From Aradus depressus (lineage: Eukaryota; Arthropoda; Insecta; Hemiptera; Aradidae): a DNA stretch of 64,000 bases. Location of the stretch: positions 103,502,115-103,566,114 of the forward strand of contig OY759214.1 in NCBI GenBank assembly GCA_963662175.1, given 5' to 3'. Both the position numbers and the translations under genes were made by a program. Below, one piece after another: positions 22,140 to 34,439 of the stretch. How positions within the stretch are numbered: the first letter of the stretch is position 1; the number at the start of each line of letters is the position of its first letter. The notes under the pieces were generated by a model. That model was not told the DNA's origin. It did not search any database and saw only the letters and a program-made list of their open reading frames with translations.

Positions 22140-23700
22140 GAGAAGTTCCTTTCCTCAGGAAGAGCTACTATCTTGTGCACAGATCGCACAAGAGAAGTGT
22201 TGGCTTCAGCCTTACTACCCGTACAACTCCGTCAGGCGCAGCACCGACTTTTTGAAAAGGTCGTGCTTGTGTCCCTTTGTAGAAGGGTAAGTCTGTCATA
22301 ATAGGAGCTTGATTTATAACAGTTTCATCTTTGATTTATAACAGTAATGCAGTAGAAGATTCTCTTACGAAGTAGGTTTCTCAGAGAAGGTATCCAGTAG
22401 CGTCGCTCAACAAGAGATTGTACACGCTGGGGACCACCATGAAGGGAATAAAAATGATAAAAGTCACATAAAAGAGAAACTAATCGCGATTATTTAGGTA
22501 TCAAAATCGGAAGCTTCGAATGGTGAGGAATAGAAGAATGCTTCTGACGACCCCTTGCGAAATGAAGGGACAACGTTTCCTTAAATTGCTCTGACAAGGT
22601 TTCCCTTTGTTGAGGTTATAGAAAACATCTGAGAAATACTCTTCCTGGGTTAATCGAATATATACTAAAAGAGCATTCTGGAGTTTTGCAGAAGATAATG
22701 GATCAGTCACAGAAGAAGATTTGGCCTCGGGACGTTCAAAAAACCTAAGACAAATGCCATGACCCTTTGAAGTCTCACAAGAGAAGAGTATTTGTGGAAG
22801 TGCTCCAACAAATCATTAGGGCATCTCCTAGAGATGAGAGAGATAGACTTCAGTTCCAGTAGTTCCGCCGGAGGATCAAAGGTAGAGGCAGGCCAATCTG
22901 GAAGAGGTGACAACAAAAATTCTGGGCCATTCCTATATAGAGAATGTGAAATCAACTGTAGAGAAGTCAGTCCTCGAGATAAACAGTCTGCAGGATTGCT
23001 CTTAGAGGGAATGTAGTTCCACCAAGAAAGGTCGGTATACTCGAGAATTTGAACTACTCGATTAGCTATGTAGATCTTGAGAAGATGGGGTGGCTTTTGT
23101 AGCCAACGTAGCACATTACGAGAATCTGAAAAACAAAATATCTTGTCAATGTTAAGTTGTGCTATTAGTTCAACAGCAAACATACGAGCGGCCAGGGAGA
23201 GAATACCACGTTTTGTAAAGCGGGTTCATCGACTTTGACTGAATAACAAAGACAATCTGTCTGAGAGTTCCACTGAAGCCCGAGTACCTTGATGGTAGGA
23301 GTGTATCATCAAAGAGTAGAGGCATCTCTTGATGTTCTTCAGGGATCTGAGACAGATATTACACATTTTTCTAGAGAAGAATCTTTATGATTACTTGCCT
23401 TAGGTTCACCTCGCTGGCTATAATTATCATTACCAGGAGAGACATTTCTACGTAAGAGTGTTATGATTTTTCTTAGAACAAATTTGACAAGCACCATTTG
23501 ATTTATAAACATCTAATAAATTTTCTTAATATGTTATCTCGCCCATTGATGTCATTATCAAGAAATTTAGGACACTTAACAATTTTATGAGAGGTTTTAC
23601 ATATTGGACATCGAGGTGAGATTACCTTTTGATTTAGAAAATAACACTTTGTTATTGTATTCAGAAAATAAAGATCTATTCTTCTTATTGACATAAACAT
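22140..23700 (-). pseudogene. BEL/Pao LTR retrotransposon remnant (gag zinc knuckle, RNase H, integrase end)
   Basis: On the minus strand, 23503-23700 carries a gag-type knuckle (CPICKTSHKIVKCPKFL). Bases 22707-23183 carry the BEL RNase H region (CFSDSRNVLRWLQKPP ... IPSKSNPADCLSRG). Bases 22501-22710 continue towards the integrase, and about 22150-22260 has the integrase end (GVVRVVRLK ... LVRSVHKIVALPEE). Protease, RT and most of the integrase core are deleted, and frameshifts separate the parts. The gene order matches BEL/Pao pol. No LTRs were recognised at either side. Confidence 0.75.
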
Positions 23701-25384
23701 TGGTAGAAATCATTTCTATGGTTTCTTTAAAAAGTTCCGCAACGCTATGTTGCGTTTTGATAATTTATTGTTCTGTTTCTATATTATATTTAGGTTAGGC
23801 CCATAGTTTTAGGATATTTTATTGTATTTTAAATTTCGATGATAAATCATTTGCTTAATTGTAATGCCACGCATATAATTACACTCCGGACATAACAACA
23901 AATCATGTACATAGCTTCGCCAATCATAGATCGATGAGATGCATAGGGTTTGGCAAACTCGATTTTAGTGCAGGGTCTATGTGGCATAGTCAGGTCGGAT
24001 GTGTACCAAAACCATGACTGCTAAATTTAACAGTAGCCCTTGGGTGAAAACCTTCTACAATTTGTAAATAATCATTGGAATAAGAAATTAAAATTAAATT
24101 AGCTCCATATACCATTTTAATATTTTTTTGTTTTTTGTTAAATATTAATATATACTATTTTATATTCGTGTAATTCTGCATACATTCTGTATTTGAAATC
24201 ATGGATAAACTTCCGCATACATTATAATTCTGCTGTATCCTGGGATACACCAAACATGCATTCATTATCCATACCACATACCATGGCACATATTTTTTTT
24301 GTAGTTATATAATTTGTGATTCCGTAAATGGCGGCAATCCACAATTTTAAGGAGTATGATCGTGAATAATGGATCTGTGGTATATAGGCTTTTTATCAGT
24401 ACTCCTTATCGGTAGTGAAATGAGATGGACACCTTCATCGTTGGTACGATGTACATACGCATCTGGCTGTATGTGTACCCGTATTTATATTTGTATTTGT
24501 ATTTGTATTATTTTAGTAAGGTATGGTCTCTAATATTTTGAGTTTTAATATGAAACAATGTAAGCCCCATGTAATTGATGGCAATGTATGACCAAGAGGA
24601 ACATTTAGAAGTAGCAGTCAGAATTGAAATTGAGTTATAGAAGCTAGGAAATGCCACTCCACTGTCGTAGAGTCTGGGAATTCATTTAAAGGGACAGGGA
24701 AACTTTGATATTGATGTATTTTCTTTTTTTATGCCATTTGAATTGATTGTTTGAGGAGATGAGAGGGCGGATTCTTGATGATTATGGATGCCGGGGTTAA
24801 CATAAGTTTGTGATACTGAGATAACATTTGGGGTGGGCTAATTTTATTATTCTTTATTATGAGGAAATCGTCGAATACCGGTAAGCCTGGTCAGCTACCG
24901 AAGGCCTAAGGAGGTATATGGGAAATGGGAAATGTTAGGGCTTTGTCAACCCAAATCGAATCAAGGTAGAATGGATTTATGGGGATCCAGTTGAAGTTTT
25001 TGTTGGGATTTCGTGCGTTCTGATCCTGAGGCGGTCAGGCAAATGTTTTGCATACTGTAGAGCCATGAAAATAAGGTCAATGAAGAGGGCATTGTCCCGA
25101 GTATTATCGAATACTGTTGAGTAAAATCATGCCTTGGTCACGCATGAAATCATGAGACATTGGGTACATGTCAATGTTGTAATATTAATTATGAGATTTG
25201 GGCAATCTCCGTAAAAGTGATAATATGGTTCTTGTCGGGCAATAATTTGTAAGTGCAGCCAAAGTAAGTGTTATGTGAAAGTGCAACGATAAGCATGTGC
25301 GATTAATAGACAATATCACAATAAAATATGTGATTTCCAACCTTGTTTAGTCACCATATTTTATTTAACCGGGAAGGAGGGTAT
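23701..25384 (+). other. no gene recognised; possible internal remnant of an LTR element
   Basis: 1.7 kb of mixed AT content without a sizeable ORF on either strand. A purine run (cgggaaggaggg, 25370-25381) just before the putative LTR looks like a polypurine tract, so the last part may be the decayed 3' internal region of that element. Confidence 0.35.
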
Positions 25385-25962
25385 TGTAGCATTACCAAGA
25401 TACCACCGAGGATTTATAAAAAAAAATGGGTTTATAATAAATAAATGATGTTGCGCGAAGCGGCCACCAGAGGCAATAGCAGCACTTTCCAGAGATTCTA
25501 CTTGGCCAGGAGAGAAATAGTTCAACTTTTAGCGGATGCTTTATAATTGGAGACGTCCGGCAGGTGCAGCTTGTTTAAACAATATCAAAAGGCAAGAAAA
25601 TTCTGGAAAAGGAAGCTCGAAGCTCCGACCAATATGACGTAGATAAACAACGTGAGCCAATGAACAGCCAGATGCTACCGGTTTTCCCCCACCTAAGGCG
25701 CGAGGAGAGCTCTGAAAAAGACACGTTCACATCGTCACTCTTCAACCAGGCCCCGGGCAATATCCACGTCAGTCTGAGTGCCGAATTTTATAGAAAATTA
25801 TTCTAAGTCCAAATGTAGTTTCCCAAGTGCTCCTATATAGGAATAGGGAGTCATCAATCCCTTTCCTACACTTCAATGATGAACGTAGTTTGATGACATC
25901 CGGACAATTGCACCAATTTAGTGTCGGAGTCAGCCGCCCTAAGGAAAATGTGGAATTCTACA
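25385..25962 (+). repeat. probable LTR (578 bp, TGTAG...CTACA)
   Basis: Starts TGTAG directly after a polypurine-like run and ends CTACA, a perfect 5-base terminal inversion of the kind found at LTR ends. Preceded by a polypurine tract, it would be a 3' LTR. No partner LTR was found in the window, so this is tentative. Confidence 0.4.
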
Positions 25963-26380
25963 ATACAGGTTTCATTTCTTAACTGTTTAATTATTGCCAA
26001 TAGATCCATTTAAAAGAACAGGGATGCCCTTCAGACCGATTCTAATTGTCATTATTTCGCCCATCAGGCTTCAATACTAAAGCAATTCATTTAATATGTT
26101 ACTATTAACGATTGAGTGATGAGATCAGTCGTGGATCGGAGAGACTAGACATTGACTTCCAAACATCGGACACCATCCATCGATTGATTCCAGCACAGCC
26201 GCCCTAAGGAAAATGTGGAATTCTACAATACAGGTTTCATTTCTTAACTGTTTAATTATTGCCAATAGATCCATTTAAAAGAACAGGGATGCCCTTCAGA
26301 CCGATTCTAATTGTCATTATTTCGCCCATCAGGCTTCAATACTTAAGCAATTCATTTAATATGTTACTATTAACGATTGA
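25931..26380 (+). repeat. 185-bp direct duplication (25931-26115 and 26196-26380)
   Basis: Offset 265 and almost identical (one change seen: ctaaag versus cttaag). It spans the putative LTR end and its flank, so it arose by duplication after insertion. Confidence 0.9.
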
Positions 26381-27847
26381 CTTCTGTTATTTATCATTTA
26401 ATCAATTGTAGCATGTCTACCCTATAGACAATATTTATCGTTATTATAAGGCTCAGAACTAGCGATGCCTGCGAGGGAATCGCGATCGCTAGGAGCAAAG
26501 TATGGGTTGTGGGGTATTGAATTAAAGAGAATTGCATTTGGAAGAGCATGCTCGAAACCAGCGATGTCTGCGAGGGAATCGTGATCGCTGGGAGCGAAAA
26601 CAAAGAACTATAAAGATACAATGGAAAGGAAGCCAAGATAATTGTCTACATCCGGTGTATGATGGACAGTGGTGCAGGTTTTCACACAACTAGAAGCGGT
26701 TATAATTGGTAATATGTGATTGGCTGGAAATGAAATGGGCAGAGACCAACAACCAATCATACCTCAAGAACCGTCCCCTACCACGGTCAGGTCCCACAGA
26801 CCACACCCAACTTTATTCATTCCTCGTTCATGTCTCGGGTGATCACCACGTATATTATCTGTTTTAATATCAGTTTGAATATGTGAAAGTACTATTTCCT
26901 CGTTCATGTCTTGGGTGATCACCACGTATCTTTTCTATAAGTAATATTAGTTTGAATATGTGAAATTACTACTTCCTCGTTCATATCTCAGTCGAGCTCC
27001 ACGTATCTTTTCTGTTTTAATATCAGTTTGAATATGTGAAATAGTCAGTGAGATACACATTTTGAATTCGGACGCGCCAGGTCAGTGAGGGGCGTGAGTT
27101 CTGTCGTGACGTCGAGACTACGCGGATCTACAAGGACTGTGTGAGTAGATGATGTCTACGGGAAGTCCAGAAAGGATGATCACGCCGTCATTCGCCATGG
27201 ATATCATATCGAGGTACCTCGTAATTGAGTTATAAAGTCCTTCAGACATATGGCCAAAACGTATTAAATTATTTTATTTTCTGTTGTAAATATTTAATGT
27301 TCTTTTAATTAATAAATATGTTAACTTTCTAGAGTTGGTTCATTCCATTTCCCCCTCCCATGCTTCTTCTGGTTGGCAGCAGTAATTAATTATTGTTAAT
27401 TACTGATGGCAACTGCCCGTTAGGAACTTGTAACCGTCCTTCCCGTGGGAGTGCCCTTAGCTATCCAGGCATTGTTTTGATTAAAGTCGCGATTTAAAAA
27501 ATTTTCAATTTTAATAATTTTTTCGGTATTAATTATATTTTATTTATATTTACTAATTACGTAAATTGCACTCATTTTTTGTTTTGTTTCATTGTTGTTC
27601 AATTTTTGTGTTACAATAAATATGCTTTCATTCTAAGTTTCGTTTACTTCCCCAGACGTTATGCATGCTACGCCAGGGTGGTCAAGTGTAATTAACAAAG
27701 AGTTAATTACAAGTGGTCACCATTTAATATCTTAAAGCTCTTCTGATACTGAGGAGGTGGAAGGCTATCCAGAGCAATATTTCGTTTTAAAGTCGCGATA
27801 TATTTTAATATTCATTCAATTAACTTTTGCTCCGATAAATTAATGTT
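26381..27847 (+). other. intergenic/intronic, two small tandem duplications
   Basis: A two-copy repeat lies at about 26460-26600 (ctgcgagggaatcg, gatcgctRggagc). A three-copy ~76-base repeat lies at 26820-27045 (ttcctcgttcatRtct, ccacgtat, agtttgaatatgtgaaa). The remainder is AT-rich with no gene seen. Confidence 0.6.
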
Positions 27848-30020
27848 TTAATTTTTTTTATAACTTACTAATATTCCACTTCCCCAGTAGCAGAGTGTTT
27901 TAATAAAAAATACAAATAAAAGTAGATCGCGAGGCCAACGCCGCCTCAGCCTTCTTGGAGGATTATGCGGATGGGATTGTGATGATAAGGATTTGGCAAG
28001 AGGATTATTGTGGAAGGAGAGGTTGGTGTGGAACTTGGAAAAACGGGATTTGATGAGGTCTTGGACAAAAGGAACTTTGAGGTCATTATGGAGTGTAAGG
28101 TTGGAAACAAAAAAGGGAGCATCTACAATGATTCTAAGGACTTTGGATCCGCTTGATGTTTGATGGCTTGGCTGAGCCCCATAGCTCAAGTCCATACGTT
28201 CATATCGGTCGTATAATTGTCTTGTATATTGTAAGTTTGTTCTGTTAAGAAGTCTGTATAGTTGTCCAAATCGTCTGTTCAGTTCTTGGCGTTTCAGTCG
28301 AATATGGGGGATCCAAGTTAGTCGGCTGTCCAGGTAGAACCCAAGACTTGGTTCGAAATGGGAATTGGTACATTGTTGAACAGGACTGGAGGACATAATT
28401 GCCGTCTGGGGGTGAAGGTGATGTGGACACATTTCTCCTCATTGACTTTTATTCTCCCCAAACTACACCAGCTTTCCATATCGTGGAGATGCTTTTGCAG
28501 ATTTTGGGAGACAATGATAGGATCAGGATTGGTGGAGAGAATAGCGGTATCATCCGCGAAGGTAGCTAGAAGAGTATTAGGGTTGGTGGGAATATCAGCA
28601 GTGTACACTGTGTAAAGGACCGGTCCCAGGACCCTTCGGGACCGGGGAACACCGGCCTTTACAGGTTTATAGTCAGAATGTTAGCAACCCTGACGCACCC
28701 AGAAGAAGCGACCAGAGAGGTAGGATCTCAGGACAAGGTGTGGGGAAGCAGGTGCTTCAGCTTGAAGAGTAGGCCAGGGTGCCAAACCCGGTCGAAGGCT
28801 TGCGCCACGTCCAGAAAAGCACCTGTACAAAAACTTTTGTTTTCCAAAGCTGAAGAAATGCGATCCGCAAGGCGAAGACCCTGCTGGACAGTAGAGTGAC
28901 TAGATCTGAAGCAGAACTGGTGGTTAGGGATTATGTTTTGCGATTCTAGGATGGGGTATACTCTTTTGAGGATTAATCTCTCGAGGATTTTGGGCAGGAT
29001 GGGAAGTAGGCTGATTGGTCGATAGGATGCTGGGGAATTAGGTGGTTTGCCGGGTTTCAGGATTAGGATAATGTCAGAGAACTTCCAGACAGTAGGGAAA
29101 TAGGTGATTCTAAAGACGCTATTGTAAATGTATGTTAGGAAAAGGATGGCTTTTTTAGGAAGGTGGTTGAGGATGTTTCCTGGAATGAGGTCATAACCGG
29201 GGGACTTTTTGGAGGAAAGTGACTTTATGAAATGGATGACTTCTGAAGGATGAACTGGTTTCGGAGGTAGCGAAAGTTGTAGGGGAGAGTTTAGGAACTC
29301 TTGAACTTGTGAAGAAAGGGACAGAGGATCAGGATGTGGGGTGAATGTTTTTTGGAGATGGGATGCAAAAATATCGGATTTGTCCCTATCCGATGCAGCC
29401 CAAGAGCCATCATCTCGGCGTATTGGAGGGGAAGGGGTGTGATACTTCAGGATTTTTTTTGTAGTGGACCAGAGAGATTTATCATGAGTTGACAGGGAAG
29501 CTAGGTAGGAGTTGTAATTTTCGGAACGGTAGGATGACAACTTTTGTTTGAGGAGTCGAGTGAGGCGGGTATAGTTTGAGCGGTCAGAAGCATAACGCGT
29601 ACTTTGCCAGGTGGCTCGGGCACGGCGTTTGGAGGAGATAAGGTTGAGGATGTCGGTGGGGAGGGGGAGGGGGTGATTTCTGGGAGGAGCTCTGCGAGCT
29701 AACTGAATGGAAGCTTTCCATACGCTCTCCTGGATAGAAGTGGTGAGGTGTTGGACTGCATCATCTAGGTCTTCCGGGATTTTTAGAGAGATTTGTAGGT
29801 CTATGGAATTTTCTAAGGTTGTTCGAAAAAGGTGCCAGTCGATTGGGCCTTGGATTAAGGAGGGGGAAAGAGGTTTTGGGATGGGTTGCAGACTGAGAGT
29901 AAGAAGAACAGGACTGTGGTCGGATGAAAGGTCATCGAGACGGGAGATCGTAGAGTATAGGGCTCCCAGATTCTGAGAAACGAAAAAATCCAGCAGATCT
30001 ATTAAGCATTGTAGTTGCAT
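27848..30020 (-). pseudogene. Jockey-like retrotransposon, endonuclease end and RT, minus strand
   Basis: The main frame (28728-30020, 430 codons) starts inside the endonuclease tail (SSDHSPVLLTL). It runs through the RT fingers (SSKKSPGYDLIPGNIL, SYRPISLLPILPKILERLI) and motif A (GAFLDVAQAFDRVWH). After a break near 28700 it continues with FADDTAILSTNPDP (28318-28608), the catalytic box, and then the thumb (27848-28432) ending RRRWPRDLL. It is the same clade as 6871-7780 with similar wording, and is 5'-truncated. Two frameshifts or deletions make it dead. No RNase H, as expected for Jockey. Confidence 0.85.
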
Positions 30021-30138
30021 AACATATTATGTTAAATAAATAGTTGATCTTGGATAGCCATAATGAACTTTCTGTCTCTAATTATGGTAGTTATTATTAT
30101 TTTAATTAATTTATTTTTGTTACTATTATTTTTTCCAG

Positions 30139-30174
30139 TATACCTTATTAATATTGATGGAGGCTTCCGGGATT
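30139..30174 (+). CDS. OBP-like gene, exon 3 of module 1 (36-nt micro-exon)
   Basis: Acceptor attattttttccag, donor gtaagaat, exactly 36 nt, phase 0 to 0, reading YTLLILMEASGI. It aligns with the 36-nt exon at 60446 (L.I.LM...G). I looked for it because the second module predicted such an exon between 20938 and 34287. It sits in the 217 bases left between two Jockey insertions. Confidence 0.65.
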
Positions 30175-30237
30175 GTAAGAATATAGCTTTCATATTTTTA
30201 ATCAAAAAAATTAATACATTTAATATATAAGTCAGAA

Positions 30238-33200
30238 TAGGAGATCGACACCAATGAAACAAACACAATCACCAAACCGAAAGTTCCTCCAATATTTCTC
30301 ATTCAGGCTGACAATTATCAAGAAATTATTACTGATATAAAAAAAGTAGTAACTTCACCTTTCGAAACAAAATTATACAATAAAAAAATTAGAATATCCC
30401 TGACTTCCATAGACGACTTTCGAAAACTTACAAAATTCTACGACAGCTCAGACGTGAAATATTACACATTCATTAATCCTGAAGATAGGAAACTTTCAGT
30501 GATAATTCGCGGAGTGCCTTATTCTTTATCCGATAAAGAAATATTTGAGGAACTTTCGTTAATTTATCTAGTGGTCAGAGCAACGAGACTTCTCAATCGA
30601 GAGCACAACCCAACTCCATTAGTAGCTCTAGAATTGGAAAACAATGACACCGGGAAAGCTATTTTCCAATTAACTCGTATGTTCTATACAGTGGTACAGG
30701 TGGAGCCTCGACGGAAGTCCCACAACATCCCTCAGTGTACCAACTGTCAGCTTTACGGTCACACCAAGAATTTCTGCCATTTAGATCCCAGATGCGTCAA
30801 ATGCGCTCAGGACCATCATTTCACCAACTGTCCCTTAAAAATCACCCCGACCCCAAAGTGCGTAAATTGCCAGGGAAATCATACCGCGAATTACCGAGGC
30901 TGTATAATTCGCCAGAAACTGCTAACTGCAAGGCAGCCTGCCAAACGACCAACAGTGGAGTCAGTTGGCCAAACCCGGACAGGGGCAGCCCCACCCCCTC
31001 CCGATAATCCCTGGTTCACCAAGAATCAGAACCGGCCCTTTTCGAGACCCAAAACCCTGGAACATTCTCACACCGCTCCACATAACACCCAGTCCGACCC
31101 CACTCTCACCATGTTCACTGACATCATTTTTAACATAATAAAACCATTTATTCCACAAATTCAATCATTCTTCACAACATTTCTAACTTCACTCTTCAAT
31201 CAACCACCTCTCATAATGCTTCCCCATAGAAAATACATCTCCAATATCAAAATACTAAATTGGAATGCGGACGGTCTGAAACGTCAACGTTCGGTTCTAA
31301 TCGAATTTCTACGCAGACATGAGATTGATGTTGCATGCAACACGGAGACTGCCCTCGACCCCTCCGAGAGTCTTAGAATCACAGGTTACAAGTTCTACAG
31401 AAAGGACAACAACTCTCGTTCTGGAGGCGTTGGCATTCTTGTCAAGAAGAATATTTCCCATTCCGAACTGTTATTGGGACGGATGCTGCATTGGGAGGCT
31501 ACGGGTATTAGTGTTATTAAGGGCAACAACACTCGATTGAAAGTTGTAGCTGTAGCATACAAGGCCCCCCATCATCTACTGGTTCAGACTGACCTGGAGC
31601 AACTCTTCACAGGACATCTTACCATCATAGCAGGCGACCTAAACAGCAAGAACCAGATCTGGAGATGCAGGCTGAGCAACACAAACGGACGGCATCTTAT
31701 GGACATTTGCGGCTTACTTGGGATCCTCGTTTCGGCACCTTCTGAACCAACACACTTTCCATCACAACATCGCTATTTACCAGACATACTCGACATTACA
31801 CTAATTCAAGACTTCAACTCACCTCTTTTTCACACAACAGTTCCCGAACTTGACTCCGATCATGTACCCGTTATCATCACAATTGATAACAAAATACAGA
31901 CAACTCCAACTCTCCCTCAACTAATCAATGGCAAAATAGACTGGGATACATTTCGATATGAACTTGACAAGTCTCTACACATACCAACAGATTACAACTT
32001 GACAGACAAAATTGAAAAATCTATAACTGACTTTACGCAGCATATCAAATCATCCATAGCCAGTGCAACAGTCAAGAAAAATCGTGACATGAGACGACGA
32101 CCACATCATCCCATTCCGAACTACATACTAAAACTAATTCAAGACAAAAACAGATTACGACCTAACTGGCAACGTACCAGAGAACCAAACACTAAATTAC
32201 AACTGAACCGACTGACACGTCAAGTGAAATGGGAACTGGATTATCTACGAATTGACAACAATCGCCAGCACTTACAGGACATAACTCCATGAGACCCAAA
32301 TCTGTGGCGAGAGACGAAACGGATACTAAGACAGACCAACTCCATTCCTCCATTAAAACGGACTGACGGCATCGCTGTGACTGACGACGAAAAATGTAAT
32401 GTTATAGCGCGACATCTCGAAAACACGTTTACATCCACCATCATCAGCAATTACTACACGCCGGAAATCACATACTTCAAGACACATCTCCCACACACAG
32501 CAGAGTCAACTTTTCAATTTACAACACCTTCAGAAATCGAACAATTACTTCACAAATTACCTCTTCGGAAGGCGCCAGGCGATGACCTGATTCCAAATCT
32601 GGTTCTCAAGAATCTGTCTTCAAAGGCTGTAGCGTATCTGACCAGCGTTTTGAATGGTTGTCTTCAATGCTGGTACTTCCCACGACAGTGGAAGAATGCC
32701 ATTGTCACTGTATTTCACAAGAGCGGCAAGCCCAAGGACGAAGCATCTAGCTACCGACCTATAAGTCTCCTTAAAACTCTCTCAAAGTTGTTCGAGAGGG
32801 TCATCTACCGTCGGCTGTTATGCTTCCTCCAAGACACCAACGTATTCCCCACCACCAATTTGGATTCAAGCCGAAACACTCGACCGTTCACCAGCTGCAG
32901 AGAGTCACAGAATACATTGTCACCGGCTTCGAGAGGAAGGAGTACTCTGTAGGACTCTTCCTCGATGTGGCTGCTGCATTCGACAGCGTATGGCACGACG
33001 GCCTTATCTTCAAGCTTTGGAGGACGGGAGTTCCTCTATACCTCCAACGGATCATCTTGGGGTTCCTTTCTGAACGGACGTTTCAGGTCAGAGTGAACTC
33101 CTCCATCAGTGGGAAGACGTCCATACATTCCGGAGTACCACGGGGGGCAATTCTAAGTCCGATACTGTTCAACCTCTACTGTTACGACATGCCAGACTCT

Positions 33201-33880
33201 CCATCTACGCTGTTGGATACTTATGCCGACGATACGATGCTTGTGTCTCAGCACAGGGATCTCTCTTTGGCCGCAGTGTCCCTTCGACGGAGTGTGGAGA
33301 GTGTGACAGTGTGGTTCGACAGGTGGAACTTGAAGCTCAATACTGCCAAGACGGAGGCCCAAGTTTTCTCACTTCGTAAAATTAACACTAACACCACTCA
33401 AAGTCAATAATACAGATATACATTGGACACCCAATGACCAAACAGTCAGATATCTCGGCGTACACTTCGACACTAAACTTACTTGGACTCAACACATAAA
33501 CGAACCACTCACACGAGCATACCACTGGGGGCCAGCAAAACAAACATTAACAAATTGAGGAAGTTTGAAAACAAGTTTCTCCGACTTGCATAAAGGCTCC
33601 TTTGTTCGTCCGTAACAGTCAAATCCGGCGTGAGTTGGGAGTGCCGGAAGTTGCAGACCATATCACCCAGGTTACACAGCAGTTCCACGATGGTCTTGTC
33701 GATGTGCCGGCCGCTACCTTCTTCACCCTCGGTCGGACCACCACCAACAGGATACTCAAACCTCGGCTATACCAGGACATTATATAACCCTTGTATATAA
33801 CGTGATTTGTTTCTCTTTTAATGTGTAGAGCACTAAGTGTGCTGAGCCAATAAAAATGTTTTTTTTTTTTTTTAATTATA
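30238..33880 (+). mobile_element. Jockey-like element, gag-EN-RT, 5'-truncated
   Basis: Spans a gag frame to an A/T tail (33858-33873). Both borders show the word aatatataagtcagaat (30221-30237 and 33904-33920), with related bases further out, consistent with a target duplication of at least 17 bases. No ATG starts the frame, which is open from 30241, so the gag N-terminus is lost. Confidence 0.75.
30241..33410 (+). pseudogene. fused gag, AP endonuclease and RT frame of the Jockey-like element
   Basis: One frame runs 30241-32292. It has a gag PRE/C2HC-type region (SVIIRGVPYSLSDKEIFEEL), then three CCHC knuckles (CTNCQLYGHTKNFC, CVKCAQDHHFTNC, CVNCQGNHTANYRGC). The endonuclease follows (ILNWNADGLKRQR near 31255, TETALDPSE, AGDLNSKNQIW, SDHVPVIITI). 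A single TGA at 32290 interrupts, after which the same frame continues into RT (RKAPGDDLIPNLV, SYRPISLLKTLSKLFERVI). A frameshift near 32850 moves to another frame with LDVAAAFDSVWHDG and TYADDTMLV (the catalytic YADD). Another near 33390 precedes the thumb (RYLGVHFDTKLTW). Gag and EN normally sit in separate ORFs. Confidence 0.82.
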
Positions 33881-34286
33881 TCAATTATTAAATAAATACA
33901 TTCAATATATAAGTCAGAATGAGGGATTGAGATCGAATGGGGTATTGAGAATGGGGGATCAAGATTATTAATATCAATTAAATAAATACACTTAATATAG
34001 TCAGATTGGGGATTGATTCTAGTGCAGGGATCACCCGAAAACGGTTGAATACTAGCAGTGGTGTCCGGCATTGCCAGGAGATAACTAGATTTTATGCATC
34101 TCGAGGTCTCTACCAAGTCTAATTTATCTTTCAAATATATGACAGTATTATGGTTGTAAATGAATGTTAGTAAAAGTATCGAAATGGCAAGAAAATACTG
34201 CGGTAGTAATATTCTAGTAATAAAGTAGTAATATTCTAACGTAAAAAATTAATAATAGTGATTTTTAAACATTTCTTATTCCTCAG

Positions 34287-34398
34287 CTACTTCCGAACGG
34301 TGAAATAAACTTGAAGAAGTACGAACGTATAGTGAAAAAAAGATTTGAACATATACCGGAGGATTGGTTAAAAAGAATCAAGAGGGACTGCGAGAATT
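34287..34398 (+). CDS. OBP-like gene, exon 4 of module 1
   Basis: 112 nt, acceptor cttattcctcag, donor gtaagtag. The only sensible frame starts in phase 0 (LLPNGEINLKKYERI) and ends RIKRDCEN with one base over. The NGEI turn and the C-terminal cysteine match the alpha4-alpha5 part of insect odorant-binding proteins, where this cysteine is C4. Paralogous to the exon at 61022. Confidence 0.75.
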
Positions 34399-34439
34399 GT
34401 AAGTAGAATACGGTGGTTCCTTCATTTTACCATAGGTGA

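Noticed and set aside
24297..24330. Extra micro-exon after tttttttttgtag at about 24304
   Set aside because: All phase-compatible frames hit stops within 20 bases.
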